From Planococcus maitriensis (GTDB lineage: Bacteria > Bacillota > Bacilli > Bacillales_A > Planococcaceae), in the NCBI RefSeq assembly GCF_003289925.1, contig NZ_QLZQ01000003.1, positions 248,001 through 312,000 on the forward strand: DNA of 64,000 bases, written 5' to 3'. A model generated the notes under the pieces. It saw nothing but the letters and a program-made list of their open reading frames with translations, was not told the DNA's origin and made no database searches. Below are positions 1 through 8,625 of the stretch, piece after piece. Position numbers and translations under genes: made by a program. The stretch's first letter is position 1; every line of letters begins with the position of its first letter.

Positions 1-48
1 TTTCATATAAGCTCAGTATGTTAAAGTGTTTAATAAGGAGGAGATGTC

Positions 49-1572
49 ATGACAGATACAACTTATCAAATCATAGCCTTAATCGTTTACCTAGCGGCTA
101 TGCTATTCATTGGCTGGTATGCGTATAAGAAGACAGCTGACTTATCCGATTACATGCTCGGGGGAAGGGGACTCGGGCCATCCGTAGCGGCTCTCAGCGC
201 CGGTGCATCCGATATGTCGGGATGGCTATTGCTCGGTTTGCCAGGGGCTATTTACGTTGGCGGCCTGGTGGAAGTCTGGATCGCCATCGGCTTAACGATC
301 GGTGCCTTCCTGAACTGGTTCTTTGTTGCGCCTCGTCTGCGAATCTACTCATTTGTCACCAGTGATTCCATCACCATCCCAAGCTTCTTAGAAAATCGAT
401 TGAAAGACCGCTCGCGCCTTTTGCGAATCGTTTCAGGTATTATCATTTTGATTTTCTTCACATTCTACGTTTCATCCGGTATGGTAGCTTCTGGGCTATT
501 CTTCCAGAGTTCATTCGGAATGGATTACCATCTCGGCCTGGTCATAGGCTCGGTGGTAGTTGTCGCTTATACTTTATTCGGTGGATTCCTCGCCGTCAGT
601 TACACGGACTTTGTGCAGGGAATCATGATGTTCCTGGCGCTTATTGCAGTGCCGGTTGTCGGGATTTTCGTTACCGGCGGGTTCGGTGAGACAGCAGCGA
701 GCATCCGGGAAGTCGACCCGAACATGCTGAGCCTGGTGTCGGGAGCATCCACGATCGGCATCATTTCTGCCGTAGCGTGGGGCCTTGGTTACTTCGGCCA
801 GCCGCATATTATCGTCCGTTTTATGGCAATCAAAACTTTAGCGGAAGTTCGTTCTGCCCGCCGCATCGGCATGGGCTGGATGATTTTGAGCCTTATTGGT
901 GCCACAGGTACGGCATTGGTGGGGATTGCGTATTTCCAGCAAAACCCGGATGCGACCTTGGTTGACCCGGAAGCGGTATTCTTGGACATGAGCCAAGTAC
1001 TGTTCCACCCGCTAGTTGCAGGTTTCGTCCTGGCGGCAGTCCTGGCAGCGATAATGAGTACGATTTCGTCCCAATTGCTCGTCAGCTCTTCTGCCTTGAT
1101 TGAAGACTTGTATAAAATTGCCTTTAAGAAAGAGTCCAGCGCTAAAGGCTATGTCACGCTCGGCCGAATCGCCGTAGCTGTCATCGCTGTCATCGCTGCA
1201 GCACTCGCATGGGAGCAGAACAATACCATTCTTGGATTGGTCGCTTATGCATGGGCTGGATTCGGTGCCGCTTTCGGCCCGATCATTTTGCTTTCCCTAT
1301 TCTGGCGCAAGCTTACTTCTAAAGGTGCGCTTGCCGGTATGATTGTCGGTGCCATCACTGTCATCATCTGGGACTTGGTTGGTACAGCCCCTGATGAAGC
1401 CGGGGCTACTGAACTTACAAACTTCATCGGCAGCGTCTATGAAATCATTCCAGGCTTCATTCTCAGCTGGTTGGTTACATGGGCTGTCAGCTTGATGACT
1501 TACAAACCGAATGCTGAAATCGAAGCGGAATTCGATGAAACAGAGCGTTTGATTCAAGAAGATAAGAAATAA
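49..1572 (+). CDS. putP: Sodium/proline symporter PutP
   Basis: Membrane symporter of the sodium:solute symporter (SSS) family that imports L-proline with Na+, for nutrition or osmoprotection. The 507-residue length is typical of PutP/OpuE. About 13 hydrophobic segments are visible, and the SSS signature region GGRGLGPSVAALSAGASDMS lies near residues 39-58, followed by GWLLLGLPGA. The start ATG follows a strong AAGGAGGAG site with good spacing. The gene ends at a hairpin shared with the convergent gene. Whether it serves catabolism (putP) or osmoregulation (opuE) cannot be decided, because its promoter lies largely outside the window and no putAB genes are present. Confidence 0.93.
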   Translation: MTDTTYQIIALIVYLAAMLFIGWYAYKKTADLSDYMLGGRGLGPSVAALSAGASDMSGWLLLGLPGAIYVGGLVEVWIAIGLTIGAFLNWFFVAPRLRIYSFVTSDSITIPSFLENRLKDRSRLLRIVSGIIILIFFTFYVSSGMVASGLFFQSSFGMDYHLGLVIGSVVVVAYTLFGGFLAVSYTDFVQGIMMFLALIAVPVVGIFVTGGFGETAASIREVDPNMLSLVSGASTIGIISAVAWGLGYFGQPHIIVRFMAIKTLAEVRSARRIGMGWMILSLIGATGTALVGIAYFQQNPDATLVDPEAVFLDMSQVLFHPLVAGFVLAAVLAAIMSTISSQLLVSSSALIEDLYKIAFKKESSAKGYVTLGRIAVAVIAVIAAALAWEQNNTILGLVAYAWAGFGAAFGPIILLSLFWRKLTSKGALAGMIVGAITVIIWDLVGTAPDEAGATELTNFIGSVYEIIPGFILSWLVTWAVSLMTYKPNAEIEAEFDETERLIQEDKK

Positions 1573-1573
1573 T

Positions 1574-2024
1574 TTATGAAAATAGGCTATCCTCACACAA
1601 TGAGGATAGCCTATTTTTATTGCTTATTATCCAGGATGCATTGTCGCCCCGAGCCGCTTTGCCGTAGCCGAGACTCCAGAACGTTTCCTGCAGCTCCATT
1701 TGAATTTTTCCGTCTTGCCCAAGGCGGTTGAATTCCGCCGTCATTTTTTTCAAGTCATCCGATACGACAGCTACATTGATGTTCTTGCCGATTTCAACAG
1801 GGACGCCTGGCATGGCATCCGAAAACATGACAGTGCTTCCGTAGATATCCAAGCTCGCATGGCATGATCCGCTCTTTCATCTCTTCAGGCAGTTCCTGGC
1901 CAGGCCCAGAAGGCATATCCCCGAACCGGGAGAGTTCTCCGGGCTCAGTATCGAATACTTGTCCGTAATACTCAACAGCTTCCTCGCAATTGCCATTAAA
2001 GACCATATAGACATTGACAGTCAT
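1574..2024 (-). pseudogene. PhnB-like VOC protein, frameshifted
   Basis: Two overlapping frames on the minus strand together spell one PhnB/glyoxalase-type VOC protein of about 140-150 residues. The first begins at ATG 2024 (AAGGGG site 8 nt upstream) with MTVNVYMVFNGNCEEAVEYY and reads normally to KERIM. The family sequence continues (HASLDIYGSTVMFSDAMPG) only in another frame. One extra base in the GG pair at 1861-1862 (plus strand) accounts for the break. The C-terminus runs through the terminator hairpin for about 14 extra residues, so the 3' end may also be altered. The function of intact relatives is poorly defined (metal-dependent VOC fold). It could be a real lesion or a one-base sequencing error. 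Confidence 0.8.
1579..1618. terminator. Bidirectional terminator after putP
   Basis: Stem of about 17 bp (1579-1595 with 1601-1617) around a 5-nt loop, with A-run and T-run flanks, so it can act on both strands. The convergent VOC reading frame runs into this hairpin. Confidence 0.85.
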
Positions 2025-2177
2025 CGTGAAAACCCCTTTCAATCGATAGGTAAAAAGCGAACAAACATTCCTTTTTTATTTTATTATAGTCTCTTTGGGA
2101 AAAAGTAAATAATTATTGATTGAATAATCAGTTTTTATTTCAATGTCCAAGCGAAGCCGGTATCAGCTTATGCAATG

Positions 2178-2224
2178 AAAAACTGCCTTAAAGGCTCTGG
2201 TGCATGAGCTTTTAAGGCAGTTTT
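2178..2224 (-). terminator. Terminator of the BCCT transporter gene
   Basis: Long inverted repeat (AAAACTGCCTTAAA with TTTAAGGCAGTTTT) just downstream of the minus-strand transporter stop, with a T-run on the minus strand. Confidence 0.85.
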
Positions 2225-2235
2225 GTTTTTCGATC

Positions 2236-3786
2236 TTATTTATTCTGTTGTTTTCTCGCTTCACGTTCCAAGCGGCGGAAGCGGCGTAGTTCCGATTTAC
2301 GGATCGGCGGCGACTCTCCGCGGATGATCTTGGTGAATGACCAAAGCATCAGGAGCAGCAGCACCGTAAACGGCAAGGCCGATATGAGCGAGGCGGTCTG
2401 CAAGGCGCTAAGCCCGCCAGCGTATAGCAAGACAGCTGCGATCGCTGACATCAAAACGCCCCAGATAACTTTGAACAAAGTCGGCGGGTTCAAGCTGCCG
2501 AAGCTGGTCATGGTCGCCAAGATGTATGTAGCGGAGTCAGCTGATGTCACCAGGAAGGTAAAGATCAGCAAAATCGCCAATACGGACATGATGGTCGACA
2601 ATGGAAGAACGTCAAAGGTTTGGAACAAGGCGGAAGTCAAATCGACATTGACCGCTTCCGCGATGCCCGACTGCTCGTTCAGGTCATACCATAAAGCCGT
2701 ACCGCCGAAGACGGCGATCCATACACAGGCGATCGCTGGCGGAATGACCAGCACGCCGAAGACGAATTCGCGGATGGTGCGCCCACGGGAGACCCGCGCA
2801 ACGAACGCCCCGACAAATGGAGACCAGGCAGTTGCCCAAGCCCAGTAGAAGATGGTCCATCCGAGCACCCATTCTCCGCCGGTATAGGGCTCCATACGCA
2901 AGCTGTACTGGACGAAATTGGTGATATAATCACCGATTGCGAGCGTGAACGTGTCCATGATGAAGACTGTCGGGCCCGCAAAGAAAACGAAGACCATCAA
3001 TACGAGTGCCAAACCTAAGTTCAAGTTACTTAAATAGGCAATTCCTTTATGAAGGCCTGTAGAAGAAGATAGGGTATAGGCAGCGAACATAACGCCGATA
3101 ATCGCCAATTGGATCGGGAAGGCATTGTCGATGCCGAATACGGCGTTCAAGCCGCCGTTCATTTGCAGGACCCCAAGGCCAAGTGAAGTCGCGATTCCCA
3201 TGACGGTTGCAATGACTGCGAGTGAATCGATCGTATGCTTGACTACCGGTTTCGTACCCAATACCGGTTCAAGTGCAGTGGAGACCAGGCCAGGCTTTTT
3301 GCGCCTGAACTGGAGGAAGCCGATGACCAAGCCGACGATGGCGAAGACCGACCATTGGCTGATGCCCCAGTGGAAGAACGAATAGCCCATCGCGATACGT
3401 GCGGCTTCTTCGGTCTGCCCTTCAGTGCCAAACGGTGTGGTGAAGAAATGGCTCATCGGTTCAGCAACGCCCCAGAACACGAGGCCTGCACCGAAACCGG
3501 CCGAGAATAGCATGCCGATCCAAGTGAAGAACGGGAATTCCGGCCGGTCAGAGTCGGCTCCGAGCCGGATGCTGCCGTATTTGCTAATAGCGATGATAAT
3601 CAGGAAAAGGGTAATGATGAAGACAGCGAGTAAGTAGAACCAACCGAAGTTTAAGGTGGTGAAGTTAAATAAGGTGCCGGCGACTTCGCCGAAACGGATC
3701 GGCATAAATGCCCCAGCAAGGACCAACAGCAGGATCACGGCTGTCGATATGATAAACACGGGGTTTTTCAATAATTTCTTATCCAT
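2236..3786 (-). CDS. opuD: BCCT family glycine betaine transporter
   Basis: Secondary transporter of the betaine-choline-carnitine family; relatives such as Bacillus OpuD import glycine betaine with Na+ under osmotic stress. The 516-residue protein has about 12 membrane segments and the BCCT signature with tryptophans around residues 310-330 (WTIFYWAWATAWSPFVGAF). The Gly-rich unwound stretch of TM3 reads SAGFGAGLVFWGVAEP where betaine carriers usually have a GMGIG motif, so substrate preference could differ. The C-terminal tail is basic (RRFRRLEREARKQ), as expected for osmosensing tails. The start has a perfect AAAGGAGGT site. A sigma-B-like -10 (GGGTAT) lies about 40 nt upstream. Confidence 0.88.
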   Translation of the reverse strand: MDKKLLKNPVFIISTAVILLLVLAGAFMPIRFGEVAGTLFNFTTLNFGWFYLLAVFIITLFLIIIAISKYGSIRLGADSDRPEFPFFTWIGMLFSAGFGAGLVFWGVAEPMSHFFTTPFGTEGQTEEAARIAMGYSFFHWGISQWSVFAIVGLVIGFLQFRRKKPGLVSTALEPVLGTKPVVKHTIDSLAVIATVMGIATSLGLGVLQMNGGLNAVFGIDNAFPIQLAIIGVMFAAYTLSSSTGLHKGIAYLSNLNLGLALVLMVFVFFAGPTVFIMDTFTLAIGDYITNFVQYSLRMEPYTGGEWVLGWTIFYWAWATAWSPFVGAFVARVSRGRTIREFVFGVLVIPPAIACVWIAVFGGTALWYDLNEQSGIAEAVNVDLTSALFQTFDVLPLSTIMSVLAILLIFTFLVTSADSATYILATMTSFGSLNPPTLFKVIWGVLMSAIAAVLLYAGGLSALQTASLISALPFTVLLLLMLWSFTKIIRGESPPIRKSELRRFRRLEREARKQQNK

Positions 3787-3823
3787 GATGACCTCCTTTG
3801 AAATATGATGATTATCTTTTCCT

Positions 3824-3829
3824 ATACCC
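3824..3829 (-). promoter_or_regulatory. Possible sigma-B -10 element upstream of opuD
   Basis: Minus-strand GGGTATAGGAAAA matches the sigma-B -10 consensus GGGTAT, and the same 13 bases occur before the OpuC-like operon at 17834. No good GTTTAA -35 lies at the usual distance, so this is tentative. Confidence 0.3.
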
Positions 3830-3989
3830 TAGCGTATCGAAAATGATGCCTAAAAACCACCCATTTCCCGGAAAAATCAGAATCTATAGGAGAAAAGTGA
3901 CCATATACACAGTAAATCATCTCCGCCAGAGGTTATTATATTTATATAGAAGGAAGCAGTCTAAGGATAAAAAGAAGGAGTGTTGGCAT

Positions 3990-4703
3990 ATGAAGTTGGA
4001 CCATATCATCCATTTTACCCGCACTAGCCCGATAGCGAGCAGCACATTTTGGAATGATGCAGGTTTTCACGCGGTTACAGGAGGCAGCCATAAAAACTGG
4101 GGAACACAAAATGCCCTTATGTACGGGCCGGATTATTACATCGAGTGGCTCACGGTTGAAGACGGGAACGTAGCCGAAGCTTCGGGACATCCGCTTGTCC
4201 GGCAGCTGCGCCATGACGGGAGAGGCTTCGGTACCGTCTGCCTGCGTTCCGATAACCTCGACCAATTAGCGAAACAAATCGAAGGGCGTGGGTTTCCGAC
4301 AATCGGGCCCATGGATTCCGAACGGCTGACTGATGCGGGTGAGACTATCCGTTGGCGTTTGCTCTTTATCGACCAGCCGATTTCTTCAGCTTTGCCGTTG
4401 CCGTTCTTTATTGAGTGGGAAGAGCCGGACGAAGTACGTTTTGCCGGATTGAAACAGAAGGGCGCCATCACGGAGTTCAATGAAAAATTGCGCTTGGATG
4501 CACTTGTTTTCTCGGTGGAAGACCCAGCGCGAAGTGAAGCGGAATGGAAAAGCTTGTTGGGGGGATCCATTTCACTTGAAAATTGCCGGCTTGCATTCGA
4601 GCGGGGCACAGGGAAAGAACGGCTGCGTGAAGTGCGTTTCGAGTCGGCCGGCCAGGAAATCATTTTTGAGCAGGGAAGCTACCAGGTGCCGAGTTTCGGA
4701 TAG
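3990..4703 (+). CDS. VOC / glyoxalase-like domain protein
   Basis: A 237-residue protein beginning MKLDHIIHFTRTSP, the start of a Glyoxalase_3-like VOC domain. The first half carries the VOC-type strands with Trp/Tyr residues (YYIEWLTVEDGN) and the second half a less conserved repeat of the fold (LDALVFSVEDPARSEAEW). Substrate and reaction are unknown. The ATG at 3990 is chosen over an open upstream extension because GAAGGAG sits 10 nt before it and homology-like sequence starts exactly there. It stands alone between the BCCT gene and hflX. Confidence 0.75.
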   Translation: MKLDHIIHFTRTSPIASSTFWNDAGFHAVTGGSHKNWGTQNALMYGPDYYIEWLTVEDGNVAEASGHPLVRQLRHDGRGFGTVCLRSDNLDQLAKQIEGRGFPTIGPMDSERLTDAGETIRWRLLFIDQPISSALPLPFFIEWEEPDEVRFAGLKQKGAITEFNEKLRLDALVFSVEDPARSEAEWKSLLGGSISLENCRLAFERGTGKERLREVRFESAGQEIIFEQGSYQVPSFG

Positions 4704-4805
4704 GGGCGGGCGTGGTACTGTGATAGGATAGAAGGAAACCTCAAATTGATGAAGCCATAAGGGACCGGGCGGAGTCGAGATTCTGCCGATAGGAGGCAAC
4801 AAGGG

Positions 4806-6077
4806 ATGGAACAATTCATTGAAAAAGCGATTATCGTGGGTGTGCAATTGCAGAAAGATACCCATTTCGAATACAGTATGGAAGAATTGCGGAATTTAGC
4901 GGAAGCATTGGGCGTCGAAGTGGTGGGCGAACTGCACCAGAACTTGGAGCGCGTGAATCCTGCCCATTATATTGGCGCGGGAAAAGTCGATGAAGCGAAA
5001 GTATTGTACGAAGAAGCGGATGCCAATCTGATCATCTTTAACGATGAACTGTCGCCGTCCCAGATCCGCAATCTGGAGGAAGACTTGGAATGCAAAGTGA
5101 TTGACCGGACGATGCTTATCCTGGACATCTTCTCAAGACGCGCCCGCACGCGCGAAGCCCAAGTGCAAGTGGAATTGGCGCAACTCCAGTATATGCTGCC
5201 GCGCCTTGTGGGCTTACGCGCATCGCTCGGCCGCCAAGGCGGTGCGAGCAGCGGTGGGCTTGCTAACCGCGGTGCCGGGGAAACCAAGCTGGAGCTTGAC
5301 CGCCGGAAAATCGAAGACCAGATCACCAAGCTCAGGCGGGAACTGGACCAAGTAAAAGAACAGCGCGTCACACAGCGCAAACAGCGCCTGAAAAAAGGCA
5401 TGCCGGTCGTCTCGCTCGTCGGCTATACCAATGCCGGAAAATCGACGATCATGAACAGCTTGCTCTCGAGGACAGGACAGGATGTCGACAAGCAGGTGTT
5501 CGAGAAAGACATGCTGTTCGCGACTTTGGATACGTCCATCCGCCAAATCCGCCTGGAAGATAATAAGACATTCTTGCTGTCCGATACGGTCGGTTTTGTA
5601 AGCCGTTTGCCGCACCATCTGGTCAAAGCATTCCGTTCGACACTTGAAGAAGCGCGCAACGCCGATTTGCTGCTCCATGTCGTCGACGTCTCGAATGATG
5701 AGCACGATTATATGATGGAAGTGACCGATGCCACGCTGCAGGAAGTCGGTGTCGAGAATGTCCCGACTTTATATGTCTATAATAAATCGGACCTCGCCGG
5801 TGTCGCTTATCCACGAAAGAGCACGGATGCTGTGTGGATATCAGCGAAAGAGGGAGCAGGGCTCGATGAAATGATAGAAAGCATCCGTGACCGGCTCTTT
5901 GCGAATCACGTCACATGCCGCATGGAAATCCCATTCGGGCGCGGGGACGTCGTCGCATATTTGAACGACCATGCGAGCATCAAAGAAACCGAATATGGTG
6001 AAGAAGGTACGCTGGTCACCGTGGAATTGAGCCGCGCAGATTATGACCGCTATGAACAATTTGTCGTCGGCAAATGA
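4806..6077 (+). CDS. hflX: GTPase HflX
   Basis: Ribosome-associated GTPase of the HflX family, known in relatives to bind the 50S subunit and split stalled or hibernating 70S ribosomes under stress. The 423-residue protein has the N-terminal HflX domain, the coiled stretch with the Gly-rich motif (RASLGRQGGASSGGLANRG) near 139-157, and the GTPase domain with G1 GYTNAGKST, G3 DTVGF and G4 NKSDL. The C-terminal domain is short, as in Bacillus. The start has ATAGGAGG 9 nt upstream. A hairpin terminator follows, so it is probably monocistronic. Confidence 0.95.
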   Translation: MEQFIEKAIIVGVQLQKDTHFEYSMEELRNLAEALGVEVVGELHQNLERVNPAHYIGAGKVDEAKVLYEEADANLIIFNDELSPSQIRNLEEDLECKVIDRTMLILDIFSRRARTREAQVQVELAQLQYMLPRLVGLRASLGRQGGASSGGLANRGAGETKLELDRRKIEDQITKLRRELDQVKEQRVTQRKQRLKKGMPVVSLVGYTNAGKSTIMNSLLSRTGQDVDKQVFEKDMLFATLDTSIRQIRLEDNKTFLLSDTVGFVSRLPHHLVKAFRSTLEEARNADLLLHVVDVSNDEHDYMMEVTDATLQEVGVENVPTLYVYNKSDLAGVAYPRKSTDAVWISAKEGAGLDEMIESIRDRLFANHVTCRMEIPFGRGDVVAYLNDHASIKETEYGEEGTLVTVELSRADYDRYEQFVVGK

Positions 6078-6110
6078 TCAGCCTATATGCAAATACACGA
6101 AAACACGGAA

Positions 6111-6139
6111 AAGCTGGAGAAACTCTCCGGCTTTTTCTT
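6111..6139 (+). terminator. Terminator after hflX
   Basis: AAAGCTGGAG pairs with CTCCGGCTTT around a short loop and is followed by a T-rich run. Confidence 0.7.
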
Positions 6140-6256
6140 GCGGAGAACCCATATTCTTCAGGGCCGGCAATTAACCGGCTGTAAATTGGGTAAACTGTGA
6201 GTAAGGGCTGAATGCTGTATAATGTACGACAAGTCTTTATAAGGAGAGTGAACGCC

Positions 6257-7132
6257 ATGAGAAAATGGGTGGCAGCCATAGGAACCGGCGCCGCTGTCAT
6301 CGGCCTTGGCGCATGCAGCGATGCGCAAGCACCGACGACTGAAGAAGAGAGCGGGAATCCTGCACAGGAAGCTCCGGAAGAAACGAAGAGCGCTTCGGAA
6401 GTTTACGCTGAAGCGGTGGAGGCTTCGCAGCAAGTGGAAAGCTTGCGCGCACAGTCGAATACCGAACAACAGATGAAGATGCAGCCGGACGGCATGGAAA
6501 TCGACATGACGGTGGATTCTGAAATGGAAATGACCTATGAGCCCCTGGCCTTTCATCAAACAGGCGAGACCAGCATTGTATCGGAAGATATCGACAATAC
6601 CAACCCGATGCTTACGGAAATGTATATGACGGAAGAGGGCTTATACATGCACGAGACTTCTGTCGATATGTGGCTGAAAATGCCAGAAGAAATGCACGAA
6701 AACATGAAGTCGATTGCCGGGCAGCAATCTGCTGACCCTGCGCGCCAATTGGATGAACTCGGGGAGTTCGAAGAGGATTTCGTGCTGGAGGAAACGGGCG
6801 AAGCCTATATCCTGACGCTCGATGCCTCGGGAGAAGAGTTCCAGGAACTGACGGACGAACAATTGGAGAAAACGCTGGGCCAGATGGAAATTGAAGCCCC
6901 ATTGGCTCCGGAAGACCTGGAAGTGCATTCCGTGAATTACGTCATCACGCTGGACAAGGAAACCTATTTAGCAAACCGCATGGAAGTCGATATGGAACTT
7001 GACGTCGATGTGCGCGGCGAAATGATGGCGATCGAATCGCAGATGCAAGTGGATTACAGCGACTACAATGCCGTCGAGCCGATCGAAATCCCGTCGGAAG
7101 TATTGGAGCAAGCGCAGGAAATCGAATATTGA
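6257..7132 (+). CDS. DUF6612-type lipoprotein
   Basis: Predicted lipoprotein of 291 residues: basic N-terminus, hydrophobic stretch and the lipobox LGAC (Cys20), so it should be anchored on the outer face of the membrane. An acidic low-complexity linker (about 22-40) leads into a LolA/LppX-like domain rich in Met and acidic residues, as in Bacillus DUF6612 proteins. The role is unknown; the fold family suggests binding a hydrophobic ligand. The ATG at 6257 is chosen because AAGGAGAG lies 7 nt upstream and the signal peptide starts there; the frame is open 45 nt further upstream. Single gene followed by a terminator. Confidence 0.75.
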   Translation: MRKWVAAIGTGAAVIGLGACSDAQAPTTEEESGNPAQEAPEETKSASEVYAEAVEASQQVESLRAQSNTEQQMKMQPDGMEIDMTVDSEMEMTYEPLAFHQTGETSIVSEDIDNTNPMLTEMYMTEEGLYMHETSVDMWLKMPEEMHENMKSIAGQQSADPARQLDELGEFEEDFVLEETGEAYILTLDASGEEFQELTDEQLEKTLGQMEIEAPLAPEDLEVHSVNYVITLDKETYLANRMEVDMELDVDVRGEMMAIESQMQVDYSDYNAVEPIEIPSEVLEQAQEIEY

Positions 7133-7138
7133 TAATTG

Positions 7139-7169
7139 AGAGCAGAGTGAAGTTCCCTCTGCTTTTTTT
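7139..7169 (+). terminator. Terminator after the lipoprotein gene
   Basis: AGCAGAG/CTCTGCT hairpin followed by seven T residues. Confidence 0.8.
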
Positions 7170-7560
7170 GTGCGCTGAAACACGTGCATAGCAGAGAATC
7201 CAGAAGCGTCGCCCGATGCCAGTATAGACCCTGATTCCCAATCCAAGAAGCGATTCCCCCACTAGCCGGAAACACCTGAAGAAGCAGATCTGGCTAAACG
7301 CACTTCAATCAATGGAATGTCTCAGCCGTCCAGCGCCAAGGGTGAGCCGAAGCATCAAGACAGGCGCTCTCCCTGACTTGATGCAGGAGGCCAACCCAAA
7401 GCAGGCCGGCAATTCCATAAGTGAAGCCAAATCCCTCGACACACCCTGGTTCCCAATTCAAGAAGCGACTCCACAAGAGCTGTCCTGCTCAAGCAAGGCA
7501 ATCGCTAAATTTGAAAAACAAGTGAACATTTCAAAGCGCCGGCATTCTTAATGAAAAGAG
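7170..7560. other. Non-coding stretch with hairpin and divergent direct repeat
   Basis: No convincing gene: the only frame (7312-7551) lacks a ribosome site and protein-like composition. A 34-base segment at 7229-7262 recurs at 7444-7477, 215 bp apart, with about 80 percent identity (core TTCCCAATCCAAGAAGCGA). A strong hairpin lies between them: GCATCAAG (7352-7359) with CTTGATGC (7377-7384), and an inner CAGG/CCTG pair across a single A-A mismatch. This may be a relic of a dispersed element or a structured RNA. Confidence 0.5.
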
Positions 7561-7574
7561 TTCTCAATTATCCC

Positions 7575-7634
7575 TTGACGCCATTTTTTATACTGCTATA
7601 CTAAAATACAGTTAACCACTGATAATCATTATCA
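7575..7634 (+). promoter_or_regulatory. Fur-controlled promoter of yclNOP
   Basis: TTGACG (7575-7580), 16-bp spacer, TATACT (7597-7602), then the perfect 7-1-7 Fur box TGATAATCATTATCA at 7620-7634, immediately downstream of the expected start point. This is an ideal place for Fe-Fur repression. Confidence 0.88.
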
Positions 7635-7674
7635 TTCTCAATTGTTAATAGCAGTAGATAGGGAGCGGCATTAC

Positions 7675-8625
7675 ATGAAAAAACGTATTCTAATACCCGT
7701 ATTGATCCTTCTGTCGTTCATCTCCCTGTTTGTCGGGGTCAGCAGCATCAGCCCGCTGGATCTCCTTGATTTCCAATCGGAAGAAACACAGATTTTCCTC
7801 ATCAGCCGCTTTCCGCGTTTGGTCGCTATTTTACTTGCAGGGGCGGGCATGAGCATGGCGGGGCTCATCATGCAGCAACTGAGCCGCAATAAATTCGTCT
7901 CGCCGACAACTGCCGGGACGCTCGATGCGACGCGCCTCGGGATTCTCGTTTCGATGCTGTTGTTTGCGAACGCATCGATGATCGAAAAAATGGCTGTCGC
8001 CTTTTTCTTTGCGCTCGCCGGAACCTTTTTGTTCATGCAAATCCTCAACCGCATCAAATTCAAGGATGCGATCTTCATTCCGCTTATCGGCTTGATGTTC
8101 GGCAATATCCTGTCGTCGATCACGACTTTTTTCGCCTACCGGGCAGACGTCATCCAGAACATGTCGGCTTGGCTGCAAGGCGACTTTTCAATGGTCATGA
8201 AAGGCAGCTATGAACTTCTTTACATAAGCGTACCCGTGTTCATCATCGCTTATATGTACGCCAACCGCTTTACGGTCGCGGGCATGGGTGAGGATTTCTC
8301 GAAGAACCTCGGCCTCAAATACCGCAGTGTCGTCAATATCGGTTTGACGCTGGTCGCGCTCATCACGGCAACGGTCGTCTTGACGGTCGGCATGATCCCG
8401 TTCCTGGGGTTGATCATCCCGAATATCGTTTCGATCTTCAAAGGGGACCACCTCCAAAAGACATTGCCGCACACCGCGATGCTCGGGGCGATTTTCCTGT
8501 TGATTTGCGACATTCTTGGACGCGTCTTGATTTATCCATACGAGATCACCATCAGTTTAATGGTGGGCGTCATCGGAAGCTTCATCTTCCTGATCATGTT
8601 GTTTAGGAGGAAAGCATATGCGTGA
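7675..8625 (+). CDS. yclN: Siderophore ABC transporter permease YclN-like
   Basis: FecCD-type membrane permease of an iron-siderophore ABC importer; in Bacillus subtilis YclNOPQ takes up petrobactin. The 316-residue length matches YclN. About eight to ten hydrophobic segments are visible, with the FecCD-type SRFPRLVAILLAGAGMSMAG near residues 44-63. The ATG at 7675 is preferred over an earlier in-frame ATG because AGGGAG precedes it and the membrane protein begins MKKRILIPV. It overlaps yclO by 8 nt. Control is by the Fur box upstream. Confidence 0.88.
   Translation: MKKRILIPVLILLSFISLFVGVSSISPLDLLDFQSEETQIFLISRFPRLVAILLAGAGMSMAGLIMQQLSRNKFVSPTTAGTLDATRLGILVSMLLFANASMIEKMAVAFFFALAGTFLFMQILNRIKFKDAIFIPLIGLMFGNILSSITTFFAYRADVIQNMSAWLQGDFSMVMKGSYELLYISVPVFIIAYMYANRFTVAGMGEDFSKNLGLKYRSVVNIGLTLVALITATVVLTVGMIPFLGLIIPNIVSIFKGDHLQKTLPHTAMLGAIFLLICDILGRVLIYPYEITISLMVGVIGSFIFLIMLFRRKAYA

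Noticed and set aside
7312-7551. 79-codon frame in the non-coding stretch before yclN
   Set aside because: No ribosome site before its ATG and no protein-like pattern. It overlaps the hairpin and direct repeat, which explain the conserved-looking sequence better.
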